A DNA stretch of 64,000 nt from Cycloclasticus sp. 46_120_T64 (GTDB taxonomy: Bacteria; Pseudomonadota; Gammaproteobacteria; Methylococcales; Cycloclasticaceae), in assembly GCA_002162695.1 (NCBI GenBank), contig MAAM01000011.1:62001-126000 (forward strand). The letters run 5' to 3'. Positions 55,517 through 64,000 of this stretch are shown here, one piece after another. Each line of letters opens with the position of its first letter. Position 1 is the first letter of the stretch. Both the position numbers and the translations under genes were made by a program. A model generated the notes under the pieces. It was not told the DNA's origin and ran no database searches. It saw only the letters and a list, made by a program, of their open reading frames with translations.

Positions 55517-57223
55517 ATGAAAATTAAACAAACAGTCATGAGTGTTATCTGGGCTCGCTTACCTGCTTTACTGCTGTTGTTAGTCCTTCCGGCAGGCACG
55601 GCGCTAGCGGTTGATATGGTTGCTGCGGTTGATCGTAACCCGGTGAGTATCAATGAATCGTTTAAATTGATTATTCGAGCCAGTGAATCTCCCGATGATG
55701 ATCCTGATTTTTCCCCCTTAACAAGCGACTTTGAGATTCTAAACCAGCAGCAAAGTAGTCGCTCATCGTGGGTCAATGGTCGCTCCAGTAAAGTGATTAG
55801 CTGGGACTTAGACTTGATGGCCAAACGGGTGGGGCATCTGCAAATACCGAGTATTCATTTTGGTGATGATCAAACTAAGCCTATCCCGTTGCAGGTGGTT
55901 GAAGATCAAGCGCAGGCGGCCGTTGGCGCAAATGAGCCGCTATACCTTGATGTCAGCGTATCGGCAGATGAGGTGTATGTGCAGGCGCAGCTGATTTATA
56001 CAGTGCGTTTATTTCAACGTATATCATTGGCGAAAGCGTCTTTAACCGAGCCGCAAGTTGATAATGCGGTTATTGAAAAGCTGGCTGAAGATGCGCAGTT
56101 TAATACCCAGGTGAATGGGGTTAATTACACCGTTGTGGAGCGTAAATACGCTATTTTCCCGCAGCAAAGTGGGCCATTAACGATTGCGCCTTTAACCTTA
56201 ACCGCGCAAGTGGCCAGCTCTAACCGTTCAGCCTATGGCAGTATCTTTAATAGCCAACGCACACAGACCCAGCGTGTTTTTTCAACAGCCGTGCAGTTAA
56301 ATGTATTGCCGATACCGGCTCAGTTTAAGGCAAAACATTGGCTGGTGGCGGAGCAACTACATTTAGAACAAACGTGGTCGAATGATGCGTTAACGGTTAC
56401 CGTGGGTGAGCCATTAACTCGTACCATTACCTTATTAGCGAAAGGGCTGACCGCGAGTCAGTTGCCGGAGTTTACTCAGCACGGTGGCCATTCATCGTTA
56501 AAGGTGTACCCCGATCAAGCGGTGTTAAAAAATCAGCGTAATGGTGATGGTGTGATTGCTTTTCGTGAGCAAAAAATAGCCTTCATTCCGGCTAAACCCG
56601 GGGAGTATCAACTTGAAGCGCTAGAGATTCCGTGGTTTAACAGCCAAACAGGGCAGCAAGCCGTTGCGCGTATTCCTGCAATGACCATTACCGCGGTGGC
56701 TAAGGAAGGCACTATTATTCAGCCGCAGGCTGGCGAGCCAGCAACAACAGGGGCTTTTGTTGAATTGCCGCAAGTGATCGAAAATCCTGTGACGGTGGAA
56801 GTAGATGATCGCTGGAAGTGGCTGGCCGTCGTATGTGCCGTGGGCTGGTTGTTAACATTAATGTATCTCGTTGTTAAGCGCTTTAAGACAGCGGCTGAGG
56901 CAACAATAGCTAAGAACGATGACCTGCCTTTGAAAACGCTTATTAAGCAGTTACAAAAGGCCTGTAAGGCCAGCAATGCTAAACAAGCTAAGTTGCTACT
57001 CAGTCAATGGCAGCAGCTTTTGCTCAGCGAAACAAACTTAGCCGGCAATAACGTCAGCCAGCAATTAAGTGATGAAATACAGCGTTTGAATCAAAGCCTA
57101 TACGCTAAACAAGCGATACCTTGGCAGGGTGAGCGTTTAGCTGTTCTAGTGTTAGCACATATGCGTCAATTGGACGAGCAGCAGAAAAAGCCTGAGGCCT
57201 TAGAACCGCTACACCGTTTGTGA
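55517..57223 (+). CDS. BatD (oxygen-tolerance BatD family)
   Basis: This 568-residue envelope protein has a signal peptide (WARLPALLLLLVLPAGTALA), periplasmic Ig-like BatD domains and one C-terminal membrane helix (near 437-455) with a cytoplasmic tail. I choose the ATG at 55517, five bases after AGGAA and just before a proper signal sequence. The in-frame ATG at 55481 lies within the previous gene. It ends the operon, and a hairpin at 57244-57275 follows. Confidence 0.92.
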   Translation: MKIKQTVMSVIWARLPALLLLLVLPAGTALAVDMVAAVDRNPVSINESFKLIIRASESPDDDPDFSPLTSDFEILNQQQSSRSSWVNGRSSKVISWDLDLMAKRVGHLQIPSIHFGDDQTKPIPLQVVEDQAQAAVGANEPLYLDVSVSADEVYVQAQLIYTVRLFQRISLAKASLTEPQVDNAVIEKLAEDAQFNTQVNGVNYTVVERKYAIFPQQSGPLTIAPLTLTAQVASSNRSAYGSIFNSQRTQTQRVFSTAVQLNVLPIPAQFKAKHWLVAEQLHLEQTWSNDALTVTVGEPLTRTITLLAKGLTASQLPEFTQHGGHSSLKVYPDQAVLKNQRNGDGVIAFREQKIAFIPAKPGEYQLEALEIPWFNSQTGQQAVARIPAMTITAVAKEGTIIQPQAGEPATTGAFVELPQVIENPVTVEVDDRWKWLAVVCAVGWLLTLMYLVVKRFKTAAEATIAKNDDLPLKTLIKQLQKACKASNAKQAKLLLSQWQQLLLSETNLAGNNVSQQLSDEIQRLNQSLYAKQAIPWQGERLAVLVLAHMRQLDEQQKKPEALEPLHRL

Positions 57224-57618
57224 GGGCTAGTTGCTGACCTGTGTTAACGGTTTTTTCAGTGATTCTCACCGTTAAATGGACACTCTTTCAATGAGTGAAT
57301 ACTGCTTTTAGTTGCTTGGAAGTAAGGCCTTATGTCAATGTGTTTTTAGCGCCGCTATTGAATGCTTTAATTGGAGAAGAGATGCCGGTTATTGGTATTG
57401 ACCAGCGGGGTGTTTTGCTGCCTGGTGAAACTTACAAAAAGTCCTTGTATTATGCCAAATATAGTCCCAGCCCTTATTGAATAAGAGTTCTTATGCACAT
57501 TAGAAAAAATCATCTGAATAAAAGCGCCAGTGGCGCCATCGTTGCTAGCTCTGGATGGCTGTTGACTTATCTAAGTCATTGATATTTATTGTTATAAATA
57601 AATTGCGTTAAATTGTTA
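57224..57618. other. Non-coding stretch after batD
   Basis: It contains the batD hairpin and a weak 61-codon frame at 57295-57480 (GTG start, no clear ribosome site) that I do not accept as a gene. I see nothing else recognisable before the DnaA-box segment. Confidence 0.5.
57244..57275 (+). terminator. Hairpin at the end of the Bat operon
   Basis: The arms TTAACGGT and ACCGTTAA flank a 16-base T-rich loop. A weak terminator or processing hairpin is possible. Confidence 0.4.
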
Positions 57619-57705
57619 CAATTTGATGTCAGGCCTTTTTAATCAAGCGATTAGAGCTTGTTTTAAGAGTTAATCCACAAAGTTATCCACAGAAAATGTG
57701 GATAA
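57619..57705. promoter_or_regulatory. DnaA-box cluster, copy A
   Basis: Three 9-mers lie in this segment: TAATCCACA (57671-57679, one mismatch), TTATCCACA (57683-57691, perfect) and TGTGGATAA (57697-57705, perfect, opposite strand). The last two form a perfect inverted pair five bases apart. An AT-rich tract follows (57750-57800). The 87-base block is 85% identical, without gaps, to copy B at 60352-60438. Confidence 0.7.
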
Positions 57706-57936
57706 TAAAAAAACCAGTTGTAGCAAGCATTTAGCTACGACCATTAACCGTACTTTTAAATATTTAAAATTTTGTTAAATATTTATTCGCTGATTTAAAC
57801 TCGCCGTTTAAATCGGTAAATTTCGTCATCATTTTAGAGTTTAGCTACTTGTTGATGTTGTCAATCAATAATCATCTAGCTGTAACCGTCCTGTTACATA
57901 AGCTATTTACTATCGCGGATAAATATTTTCAGCTTA

Positions 57937-58803
57937 ATGGATGCGATGTTTATGAGTAAATTGATGGTACTGCTAGTGATTATTTTCGGATTTTTTATTT
58001 CCGTCTCAATGGCAGGGCAACACAAAATAATCCGATCTACAGGGGATTCGATTGAATTATCTCGATATGAATTAGTGTCTCGCATCGATGTGGAGGAGGT
58101 CGATGATGACCTGTCGGGGCTGACTTTTAACCCCTTGACGGGAAGTTTATTTGCAGTGACCAATGAACCACCACAATTGATTGAAATGTCACTTGAAGGA
58201 CGAGTCATACGACTGATACCCCTGCTTGGTTTTGAAGATACCGAGGGTATTACCCATGTACAAGGAAACCAGTTTGCGTTAGTAGAAGAGCGAAAACGTC
58301 AGGTGGTGTTCTTTTCGGTGGATGAAAGCACGACGAGGATTGAACACGAACGCTGCGAAGTCTACGCCTTAGCGATGAAGGGGGAAAAGAATAAAGGCTT
58401 AGAAGGTATTGCATGGCGTGATGGAAAGGGGCTTCTGCTTGCCAAGGAAGATGAACCGGAACAGCTGTATCAACTTACAGTGAATAGCCAGTTTGAACTG
58501 GGCATGAACGTTTTATTGCGACGCTCGGAGACACCACGGTCATTAGGCGACGTGGCCGGCTTACACAGTTTAGCTAATGGCAATACCCTGTTGTTAAGCG
58601 AGGCCTCAGCTGTGTTGTTGGAACTATCACCGGAAGGCGAGATAGTTTCTGAAAAATCCTTTGCGGGTCTGCGTTACGATTCGTTTGTTATGTTTAAGAC
58701 TATTCGCCAACCTGAAGGGGTCACTGTCGCAGATGATGGACGGTTGTATATTGTATCCGAGCCGAACCAGCTGTTTATTTTTAATAAACCTGAGGTATCG
58801 TAA
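57937..58803 (+). CDS. SdiA-regulated-domain exported protein
   Basis: This 288-residue protein of the SdiA-regulated family (PF06977) has a hydrophobic N-terminal signal and a beta-propeller-like body. Motifs include LSGLTFNPLTGSLFAVTNEP, EDTEGITHV, GLEGIAWRDGKGLL and QPEGVTVADDGRLYIVSEPN. ATG codons at 57937, 57946 and 57952 are all in frame and none has a strong ribosome site. The function is unknown, and no luxR/sdiA-type regulator is nearby. Confidence 0.85.
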   Translation: MDAMFMSKLMVLLVIIFGFFISVSMAGQHKIIRSTGDSIELSRYELVSRIDVEEVDDDLSGLTFNPLTGSLFAVTNEPPQLIEMSLEGRVIRLIPLLGFEDTEGITHVQGNQFALVEERKRQVVFFSVDESTTRIEHERCEVYALAMKGEKNKGLEGIAWRDGKGLLLAKEDEPEQLYQLTVNSQFELGMNVLLRRSETPRSLGDVAGLHSLANGNTLLLSEASAVLLELSPEGEIVSEKSFAGLRYDSFVMFKTIRQPEGVTVADDGRLYIVSEPNQLFIFNKPEVS

Positions 58804-59453
58804 TACGAGGCATTTGGAATGAGCGGCTTAGTGCTGAGTTTTATATGAGTTGGATGTTATCGAGTTCAATGTATGGGGCAGCCCGTTTATGATCGAGAAA
58901 AAAGATCAGCTGCCTGATATTGTGAATATTAAGTTTTCGTTGATGAGAGGTTTTAGGTTGGGTGTAATTGATGCAATAATCCTCCCATTGAGCTGAAACT
59001 ATCAGCTCCCGAGTGCTACTAGAACTACTGTTGAGAGAGGCGTTATCATTAAACCTAATGAGTAACCGGGTTTGTGCGTTGCCAGCTCTTGCTTTAAAAC
59101 ATAAATGTGAATAATCGTGCCAGTCGTATTGAAAAATATTTAAGTGCGCACTAGGCCTGCTTTTATCGATTTTATTTAAACGTAGGTAGTGGATTGTCGG
59201 TGCTATTAACAGGGTGTTCTTGTCGTTCTACGCTGTTTAAGTGTTTGCCAGTTATAGGTCTTAAATCAGGCACAGTACACGCCCTAATAGGTTTTTGAAC
59301 GGGCTACAGAATAACATACGGGGTGATAACTTGATGTAGCAGCCAATGCTGAATTGTTTAGTGCATGCAGCCTGTTAAAACCTTGTTTTGTACGCTAGTA
59401 TCATGGTCGAAATGGCCACTGGAAACCGCATGAAGCGCTCAGCTATAAATAAT
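58804..59453. other. 650-base intergenic region without recognised gene
   Basis: Stop codons occur in all frames on both strands and no frame shows a convincing domain. I see no clear repeat or RNA. It could be decayed coding sequence or a long regulatory leader. I cannot tell which from sequence alone. Confidence 0.4.
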
Positions 59454-60104
59454 ATGACATACCCCATTTTTTATTCCTTACAGCACTGCCCTTATGCGAT
59501 GCGCGCTAGATTTGGCCTGATGTTGGCACAACAAGCGGTGATGTTAAGGGCGGTGGTGATGAAAAATAAACCGCCAGAGATGCTTGAGCTATCAGCAAAA
59601 GGTACGGTGCCTGTTTTGCTGCTTGAGGACGGTCGGGTGATTGATGAAAGCTTAGATATTATGTTGTGGGCATTGGCTCATAATGACCCTGAGGACTTGC
59701 TGTTGCAGCAGGATCAGGAAAAGTCTGTAGCGATGTTTGCTTTAATTGCGCATAACGATAATGAATATATTGATTGGCTGGAAAAATATAAGTACGCCAA
59801 GCGTAAACACCAAGCCGACGAGCTGATGTGCCGCCAGCAGTGTGAGCTATTTATCGCTGAGTTAGAGCAGCGTTTGTCTAAGCACGCTTATTTTTTGGGT
59901 GATAAACCTTGTTTAGCCGACTATGCAATACTGCCTTTTATTCGTCAGTTTGCGCGGGTCGACCGGCAATGGTATTTGCAAGCGCCTTACCCTGAATTAA
60001 GGCGGTGGTTGAACCATCAACTGCAACAGCCGATGTTCACTAAAGTGATGGCGAAATTTCCTTTATGGCTGGAGTGTGAAGAAGCATTTTTGTTTGCCGG
60101 TTGA
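59454..60104 (+). CDS. Glutathione S-transferase family protein
   Basis: This 216-residue protein has an N-terminal thioredoxin-like domain (FYSLQHCPYAMRARFGL, with C12, then KGTVPVLLLEDGRVIDES) and a C-terminal helical domain ending LPFIRQFARVDRQWY. I choose the ATG at 59454, five residues before the first strand. Earlier in-frame starts at 59388 (TTG), 59403 and 59430 would add unrelated residues. It is likely a detoxification or reductase enzyme of unknown substrate. Confidence 0.88.
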   Translation: MTYPIFYSLQHCPYAMRARFGLMLAQQAVMLRAVVMKNKPPEMLELSAKGTVPVLLLEDGRVIDESLDIMLWALAHNDPEDLLLQQDQEKSVAMFALIAHNDNEYIDWLEKYKYAKRKHQADELMCRQQCELFIAELEQRLSKHAYFLGDKPCLADYAILPFIRQFARVDRQWYLQAPYPELRRWLNHQLQQPMFTKVMAKFPLWLECEEAFLFAG

Positions 60105-60628
60105 TGCGTTCGTTGGCGATTACTTGCGGGCATTTTAGTGGATGAGCATGAGGTAAAATAATGCTAAAAAAGGCTTGCTATATTGAAACGATATACGCTG
60201 CGGTCGGGTGTTGAGAAGAGGGTTTATGCACACCATAGAAAATAGCTAAATACAAGCGTAGTAAAATCCCTTGCGTGTGCTTGGTTCTGCTGTTGACATT
60301 TGTTAAGTTGTTGATAATTAAGGTTTCGCTTGTAGTTGGCTTAAATTATGTCAATTTGATGACAGGCCTTTTCAATCAACACATTAGCGACTGTTTGCAG
60401 AGGTAATCCACAAAGTTATCCACAGGAATTGTGGATAATGAAAAACCTTAATGACAGCAAGCAGTTAGTCATAACAATTAATTTTTATTCTGGCTTTAAA
60501 AAAAATTATTAAATAAATCCCGGTTATTTTCTCGGCTTGTTTCTTAGGTGGCTAATCGTGCTGGCTTGAGGGGCTTCTTGGTGTTTTATTTTTATGATTT
60601 GAAGGGGCTAATTTGGTACGCTTAGCGG
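60105..60628. other. 524-base intergenic region with DnaA-box copy B
   Basis: No ORF is credible here. The region holds the second DnaA-box cluster, an AT-rich tract after it (60495-60520) and the promoter region of the nuclease gene at 60629. Confidence 0.6.
60352..60438. promoter_or_regulatory. DnaA-box cluster, copy B
   Basis: It has the same three 9-mers as copy A: TAATCCACA (60404-60412), TTATCCACA (60416-60424) and TGTGGATAA (60430-60438), with identical spacing. It is 190 bases upstream of an AddB-like DNA repair gene. Similarity to copy A extends upstream as far as a shared GCTGTTGAC (57558 and 60289). Confidence 0.7.
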
Positions 60629-63295
60629 ATGAAATTTTCTGACCTATTTAATGCTATAAAGCAGGGTGCGCTTGTTGTCACCGTTAATCAACGCCTTGCT
60701 CGGAAATTAAGCGCTGAGCTGGATCAAGCTTACTTAGCTGAGGCGTCGCAGACTTGGCCAGCGCCACTTGTTTTATCGTTTGATGGCTGGTTATTGAGTC
60801 TTTGGCAACGACGTTTTGATACAGATGAGCCATTAACCGCCAAGCGACAGGGAAAAACCTTATTAAACCCTGAGCAAGCCTTACAAATTTGGCAGCGGAT
60901 CATTAGTGACTCCAGCGCGGGGACCTTATTAAACGTAGCCGCGACCGCGAAGGCCGCGAATAAGGCGCGTCAATTGGCAATACAGTGGGGAATTGATGCT
61001 GAGCGAGAAACCGAGCTTAGTCTGGATGTTGAGAGTTTCCAGCAATGGCAGGCTGCTTATCAGGCCGTATTAGAAAAAAATAACTGGATCGACCGTCCGC
61101 AGCTATTAACGGTGGCGTTGCAGTTTATAGAACAAGGTCAAATCGATTGTCCGCCGCAGATAGTGTTGGCTGGTTTTGATGTGTTTACTGCTCAGCAGAA
61201 GGTTTTATGGGAGTTGTTGGCTAATACGGGTAGCGAAGTAGTACATTACCAGCCATATACTTTAACGGCTAAGGTGCAAGTATTAGCCGCCGCGGATATG
61301 CAACAGGAGGCGCAGTTGATTGCTCAGTGGGCGAGGGAGCAGTTAGAGGCGGATCCAACGCGGCGTATTGGTATTATTTTGCCGGAATTACAAACGCGGC
61401 GTAATGAGTTGGAACACGCGTTTATGAAGAGTTTCTACCCGAGTTTGCAGTACCCCTTAGACCTTCCCCTGCACAAACCCTATAACGTTTCACTCGGTCT
61501 ACCCTTAGTGAGTTACCCCGCGGTACAACAAATGCTGCGCGTTCTTGGTTTTTTTAGTCAACGCCTAGAACTGCTTGATTTAAATAAGTTATTGCGTTCG
61601 CCCTTTATTGCTGGCGGTGAAGCTGAGTGGAGCCAACGCGGGAGTTTAGAGCGGCAATTTAGGCAGCGAGGTTTTCTCAATGTATCCGTTCGGCAATTAG
61701 CTAAAACACTGACCGTTGATGAGGGTGACGATAACCCTTGCCCACAGTTGGCGGCCGCGCTTGCTGAGGTGCTGGTGTTATTACAGGACAAACCGAGCCG
61801 AGCCACCGCCAGTGAGTGGTTACCGTTTATCCGTGATTTGCTCGGGGCGATTAAGGTACAGGGTGACCGGCAGTTGAGTTCATTGGAGTTTCAGGTTTTT
61901 CAGGCTTGGGATAATTTATTACGCAGTTTTATCTTGCTCGATGAAGTCAGTGGCAGAATGAGTTTTGCGGCGGCTATTTCATTGCTTAGGCGCTTGGCAC
62001 ATGACCGTGTTTTTCAGCCAGAAACGCCCACCACACCGATTCAAATTATGGGTTTAATGGAAGCCGCTGGGCATACCTTCGATGCTTTATGGGTGGCGGG
62101 TTTACACGATAAGTGTTGGCCGCCAGTCGCGCAGCCCGAGGCTTTTTTGCCGATTAAGCAACAGCGTCAGCAGGGCTTATTACAAGCATCGGCGCAACGC
62201 CAGCATCAATTGGCGAGTAGCCAGACTGAACAATGGACACGTTCGGCGGAACAATTGGTTTTTAGTTACCCCAGTGCAGAAGCCGGCACTGCCTTGGCGA
62301 TGAGCCCCTTGCTGCAAGATTATCCGCTGGTTGATAGCTCTGAGTTATTACAGCGGCATTATGCGGATGTTTTGGCGCAGCGCATTGACTGTTCTGAGCT
62401 GGAGTATTTAGATGACCAGCAAGCACCGGCGCTTAAGCCTAATTCGCTCAGTCGAGGCGGGGTGGGTATTTTGCAAGATCAAGCGGCTTGCCCGTTTAGG
62501 GCCTTTGTACATCGGCGTCTAGTGGCCACTGATATGGAACAACCGGAACCTGGGATTGATGCGCGGTTACGCGGCAGCTTAGTGCACAGCGCCTTAGAGG
62601 CTGTTTGGTTGCTGCTTAAAGATCAGGCGGCATTATTGGCGATCTCGTTGACTGATTTGCAGGCATTAGTGCAGCAAGCTGTAAACGAAGTGGTTAACCA
62701 ACAAAGCCGCTTTACGCCGATACTACAAACCAGTTTTGCTGGTTTAGAGCAGCAGCGGATCAGGGTTTTAGTCCTGGATTTTTTAGAACTAGACCGTCTC
62801 AGAGAGCCGTTTACGGTGTCCGCGACTGAGCTCAGGAAAACGCTCAGCGTTGGCCCCTTACAGATCAATACCATTATCGACCGGGTGGATGTTTTAGCGG
62901 ATGGCTCGAATGCTATTATCGATTATAAAACGGGAGCCGCTTCACTACAGAGCTGGTTTGGTGAACGCCCTGAAGAACCTCAATTACCCTTATATGGGGT
63001 GTTTTCCGGGATGGATGTGCAGAGTATTAGTTTTGCCCAGCTGAAAAAGGGCGAGTGTAAATATATTGGTATCAGCAACTCAACGGCTAATTTTAGTATT
63101 TTGAAAGACTTACTGAAAGTTAAAGGGGCTGAGGATGATTGGGTGAGCCAGATTTCAAGTTGGCAGCGTATTAATAGCCGTTTGGCGAATGATTTTGTCG
63201 CGGGTGATGCACGAGTCGAACCCACTAGGAAAGCCTGTGAATACTGCGATTTGAGCAGTGTGTGCCGGATTAATGAACACGAAGTAGAGCACTAA
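60629..63295 (+). CDS. AddB-like PD-(D/E)XK nuclease of a helicase-nuclease pair
   Basis: This 888-residue protein looks like the nuclease subunit of an AddAB-type repair complex. The N-terminal part has a degenerate helicase-like fold (VTVNQRLARKLSAELD). The C-terminal PD-(D/E)XK domain has the core VDVLADGSNAIIDYKTG near 750-770. Cysteines in ACPFRAF near 621 and in CEYCDLSSVC near 870-879 could bind a 4Fe-4S cluster, as in AddB. It ends two bases before the helicase gene. Confidence 0.9.
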   Translation: MKFSDLFNAIKQGALVVTVNQRLARKLSAELDQAYLAEASQTWPAPLVLSFDGWLLSLWQRRFDTDEPLTAKRQGKTLLNPEQALQIWQRIISDSSAGTLLNVAATAKAANKARQLAIQWGIDAERETELSLDVESFQQWQAAYQAVLEKNNWIDRPQLLTVALQFIEQGQIDCPPQIVLAGFDVFTAQQKVLWELLANTGSEVVHYQPYTLTAKVQVLAAADMQQEAQLIAQWAREQLEADPTRRIGIILPELQTRRNELEHAFMKSFYPSLQYPLDLPLHKPYNVSLGLPLVSYPAVQQMLRVLGFFSQRLELLDLNKLLRSPFIAGGEAEWSQRGSLERQFRQRGFLNVSVRQLAKTLTVDEGDDNPCPQLAAALAEVLVLLQDKPSRATASEWLPFIRDLLGAIKVQGDRQLSSLEFQVFQAWDNLLRSFILLDEVSGRMSFAAAISLLRRLAHDRVFQPETPTTPIQIMGLMEAAGHTFDALWVAGLHDKCWPPVAQPEAFLPIKQQRQQGLLQASAQRQHQLASSQTEQWTRSAEQLVFSYPSAEAGTALAMSPLLQDYPLVDSSELLQRHYADVLAQRIDCSELEYLDDQQAPALKPNSLSRGGVGILQDQAACPFRAFVHRRLVATDMEQPEPGIDARLRGSLVHSALEAVWLLLKDQAALLAISLTDLQALVQQAVNEVVNQQSRFTPILQTSFAGLEQQRIRVLVLDFLELDRLREPFTVSATELRKTLSVGPLQINTIIDRVDVLADGSNAIIDYKTGAASLQSWFGERPEEPQLPLYGVFSGMDVQSISFAQLKKGECKYIGISNSTANFSILKDLLKVKGAEDDWVSQISSWQRINSRLANDFVAGDARVEPTRKACEYCDLSSVCRINEHEVEH

Positions 63296-63297
63296 TA

Positions 63298-64000
63298 ATG
63301 AACCAAGTCGTCGATAGTGTACAGCGCGAAGAGTCGCTTGATACAAACCATTCTTTTATTGTGCAGGCACCGGCCGGTTCGGGTAAAACCAGCCTGTTAA
63401 CCCAGCGTTACTTGCGATTATTAACAACAGTACGGCAGCCGGAAGAAATTTTAGCGATTACGTTTACCCGTAAGGCGGCGGCGGAAATGCATGAACGTAT
63501 TATCCACTCATTAGCTCTGGCTAAGCAGCCTAGGCCTAGTGATGCCCACGCGGCGGCAAGTTGGGATATTGCTTGCGAGGTGTTACAACACGATGCGGAC
63601 AATGAATGGAATTTATTAACGACGCCGAATAGATTACGTGTGCAAACGATCGATTCCTTATGTGCAAATTTAACACGTCAATTGCCGGTCACATCGCGTT
63701 TTGGTTCGCCGCCATCGATTCAAGCCGATGCGAATCCTTTATATATTGAAGCCGCGCGTAATTGTTTGGCGGAGTTAGAGGGTGATGACGAGGTGGCGGA
63801 AGCAATCAAATTACTGCTACTGCACTTAGATAACCAATTGTCACGCGCGGAGCAGTTAATTTCGGTGATGCTGGCCTCGCGTGATCAATGGATGCGCCAT
63901 CTCGTCTCCGGTCACTCGGAGAGTTTTAATCGACACACCCTAGAAGACGTTTTGCAGCGTTCAATTGAATCGGTATTAAGTCGCTTGGTTGAGTGTTTAG
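63298..64000 (+). CDS. UvrD/AddA-type helicase subunit, cut by the window end
   Basis: An open frame runs from the ATG at 63298 to the end without a stop (234 codons seen). Walker A is APAGSGKTSLLTQ at residues 24-36, and EILAITFTRKAAAEMHERI is helicase motif Ia of UvrD/AddA enzymes. RVQTIDSLCANL matches the AddA/RecB pattern after it. It is partnered with the preceding nuclease gene. The catalytic C-terminal half lies outside the window. Confidence 0.92.
   Translation, partial: MNQVVDSVQREESLDTNHSFIVQAPAGSGKTSLLTQRYLRLLTTVRQPEEILAITFTRKAAAEMHERIIHSLALAKQPRPSDAHAAASWDIACEVLQHDADNEWNLLTTPNRLRVQTIDSLCANLTRQLPVTSRFGSPPSIQADANPLYIEAARNCLAELEGDDEVAEAIKLLLLHLDNQLSRAEQLISVMLASRDQWMRHLVSGHSESFNRHTLEDVLQRSIESVLSRLVECL

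Noticed and set aside
57295-57480. 61-codon frame with GTG start after batD
   Set aside because: It has no ribosome site and no recognised motif, and lies in an AT-rich, hairpin-containing intergenic region. I cannot exclude it but do not support it.
57619-60438. The region as the chromosomal origin oriC
   Set aside because: None of the usual neighbours (dnaA, dnaN, recF, gyrB, rpmH, mnmG) are in the window, and only three boxes occur per cluster. It remains a DnaA-box-cluster finding.

Overview
The window is a continuous stretch of gammaproteobacterial chromosome with ordinary housekeeping synteny. The orders tRNA-Leu–tig–clpP–clpX–lon–hupB–tRNA-Val–tRNA-Asp–ppiD, mltD–(yafS-type methyltransferase)–rnhA–dnaQ and gltX–tRNA-Ala–tRNA-Glu are typical of Pseudomonas-like and marine Cellvibrionales-like bacteria. 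The moderate GC content, the DUF5610 protein and the HupE/anchor pair fit a marine, flagellated, aerobic heterotroph. The genus cannot be fixed from sequence alone. There are no rRNA genes, CRISPR arrays, prophages or recognisable insertion sequences.

Layout. 1-7480 is a chemotaxis operon: STAS protein, CheA, a 35-residue ORF, an MCP, CheW, CheR, CheD and CheB. 7586-12821 holds a cyclic-nucleotide-domain patatin phospholipase, a methyltransferase, a DUF5610 protein and a HupE-like membrane protein with its anchor partner. 12915-15091 has a trypsin-like protease with a coiled-coil insertion and a convergent CPBP protease. 15184-23824 is the protein quality-control block (tig, clpP, clpX, lon, hupB, ppiD). 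23829-32460 has a dicarboxylate/amino-acid symporter and an oligopeptide-type ABC transporter whose ATPase gene is separated from its permeases by serB. 32468-36007 is mltD, yafS-type, rnhA and dnaQ. 36044-38637 has a rhodanese, a cysteine-rich DUF116-like protein and a GxxExxY nuclease-fold gene embedded in palindromic tandem repeats. 38638-40302 is gltX and two tRNAs. 40545-43854 has two polysaccharide genes (nucleotide-sugar dehydrogenase and lipid-linked sugar transferase) separated by a 634-base non-coding leader. 43938-50082 has a DUF411 lipoprotein, a polytopic membrane protein, cysK, a hemerythrin–REC–EAL signalling protein and a YhiN-type flavoprotein. 50467-57223 is a complete MoxR/Bat operon. 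57937-64000 has a SdiA-regulated-domain protein, a glutathione S-transferase, an AddB-like nuclease and the start of its UvrD-type helicase partner, which runs off the end.

The least explained structures are two. The first is the repeat array at 37488-38550: six copies of an 84-base imperfect palindrome with 9-base internal periodicity, in a roughly 115-base tandem register. The GxxExxY gene sits in one of its linkers, like a cassette. The second is a pair of intergenic segments (57619-57705 and 60352-60438) that are 85% identical without gaps. Each carries three DnaA-box-like 9-mers in the same order and spacing and is followed by an AT-rich tract, although no canonical origin genes are nearby. 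Smaller points include a C-terminal CheR-tether-like pentapeptide on the MCP, a substrate-binding lipoprotein with an extra C-terminal membrane anchor, a BatB with a degenerate MIDAS motif and a long structured leader before the sugar transferase.
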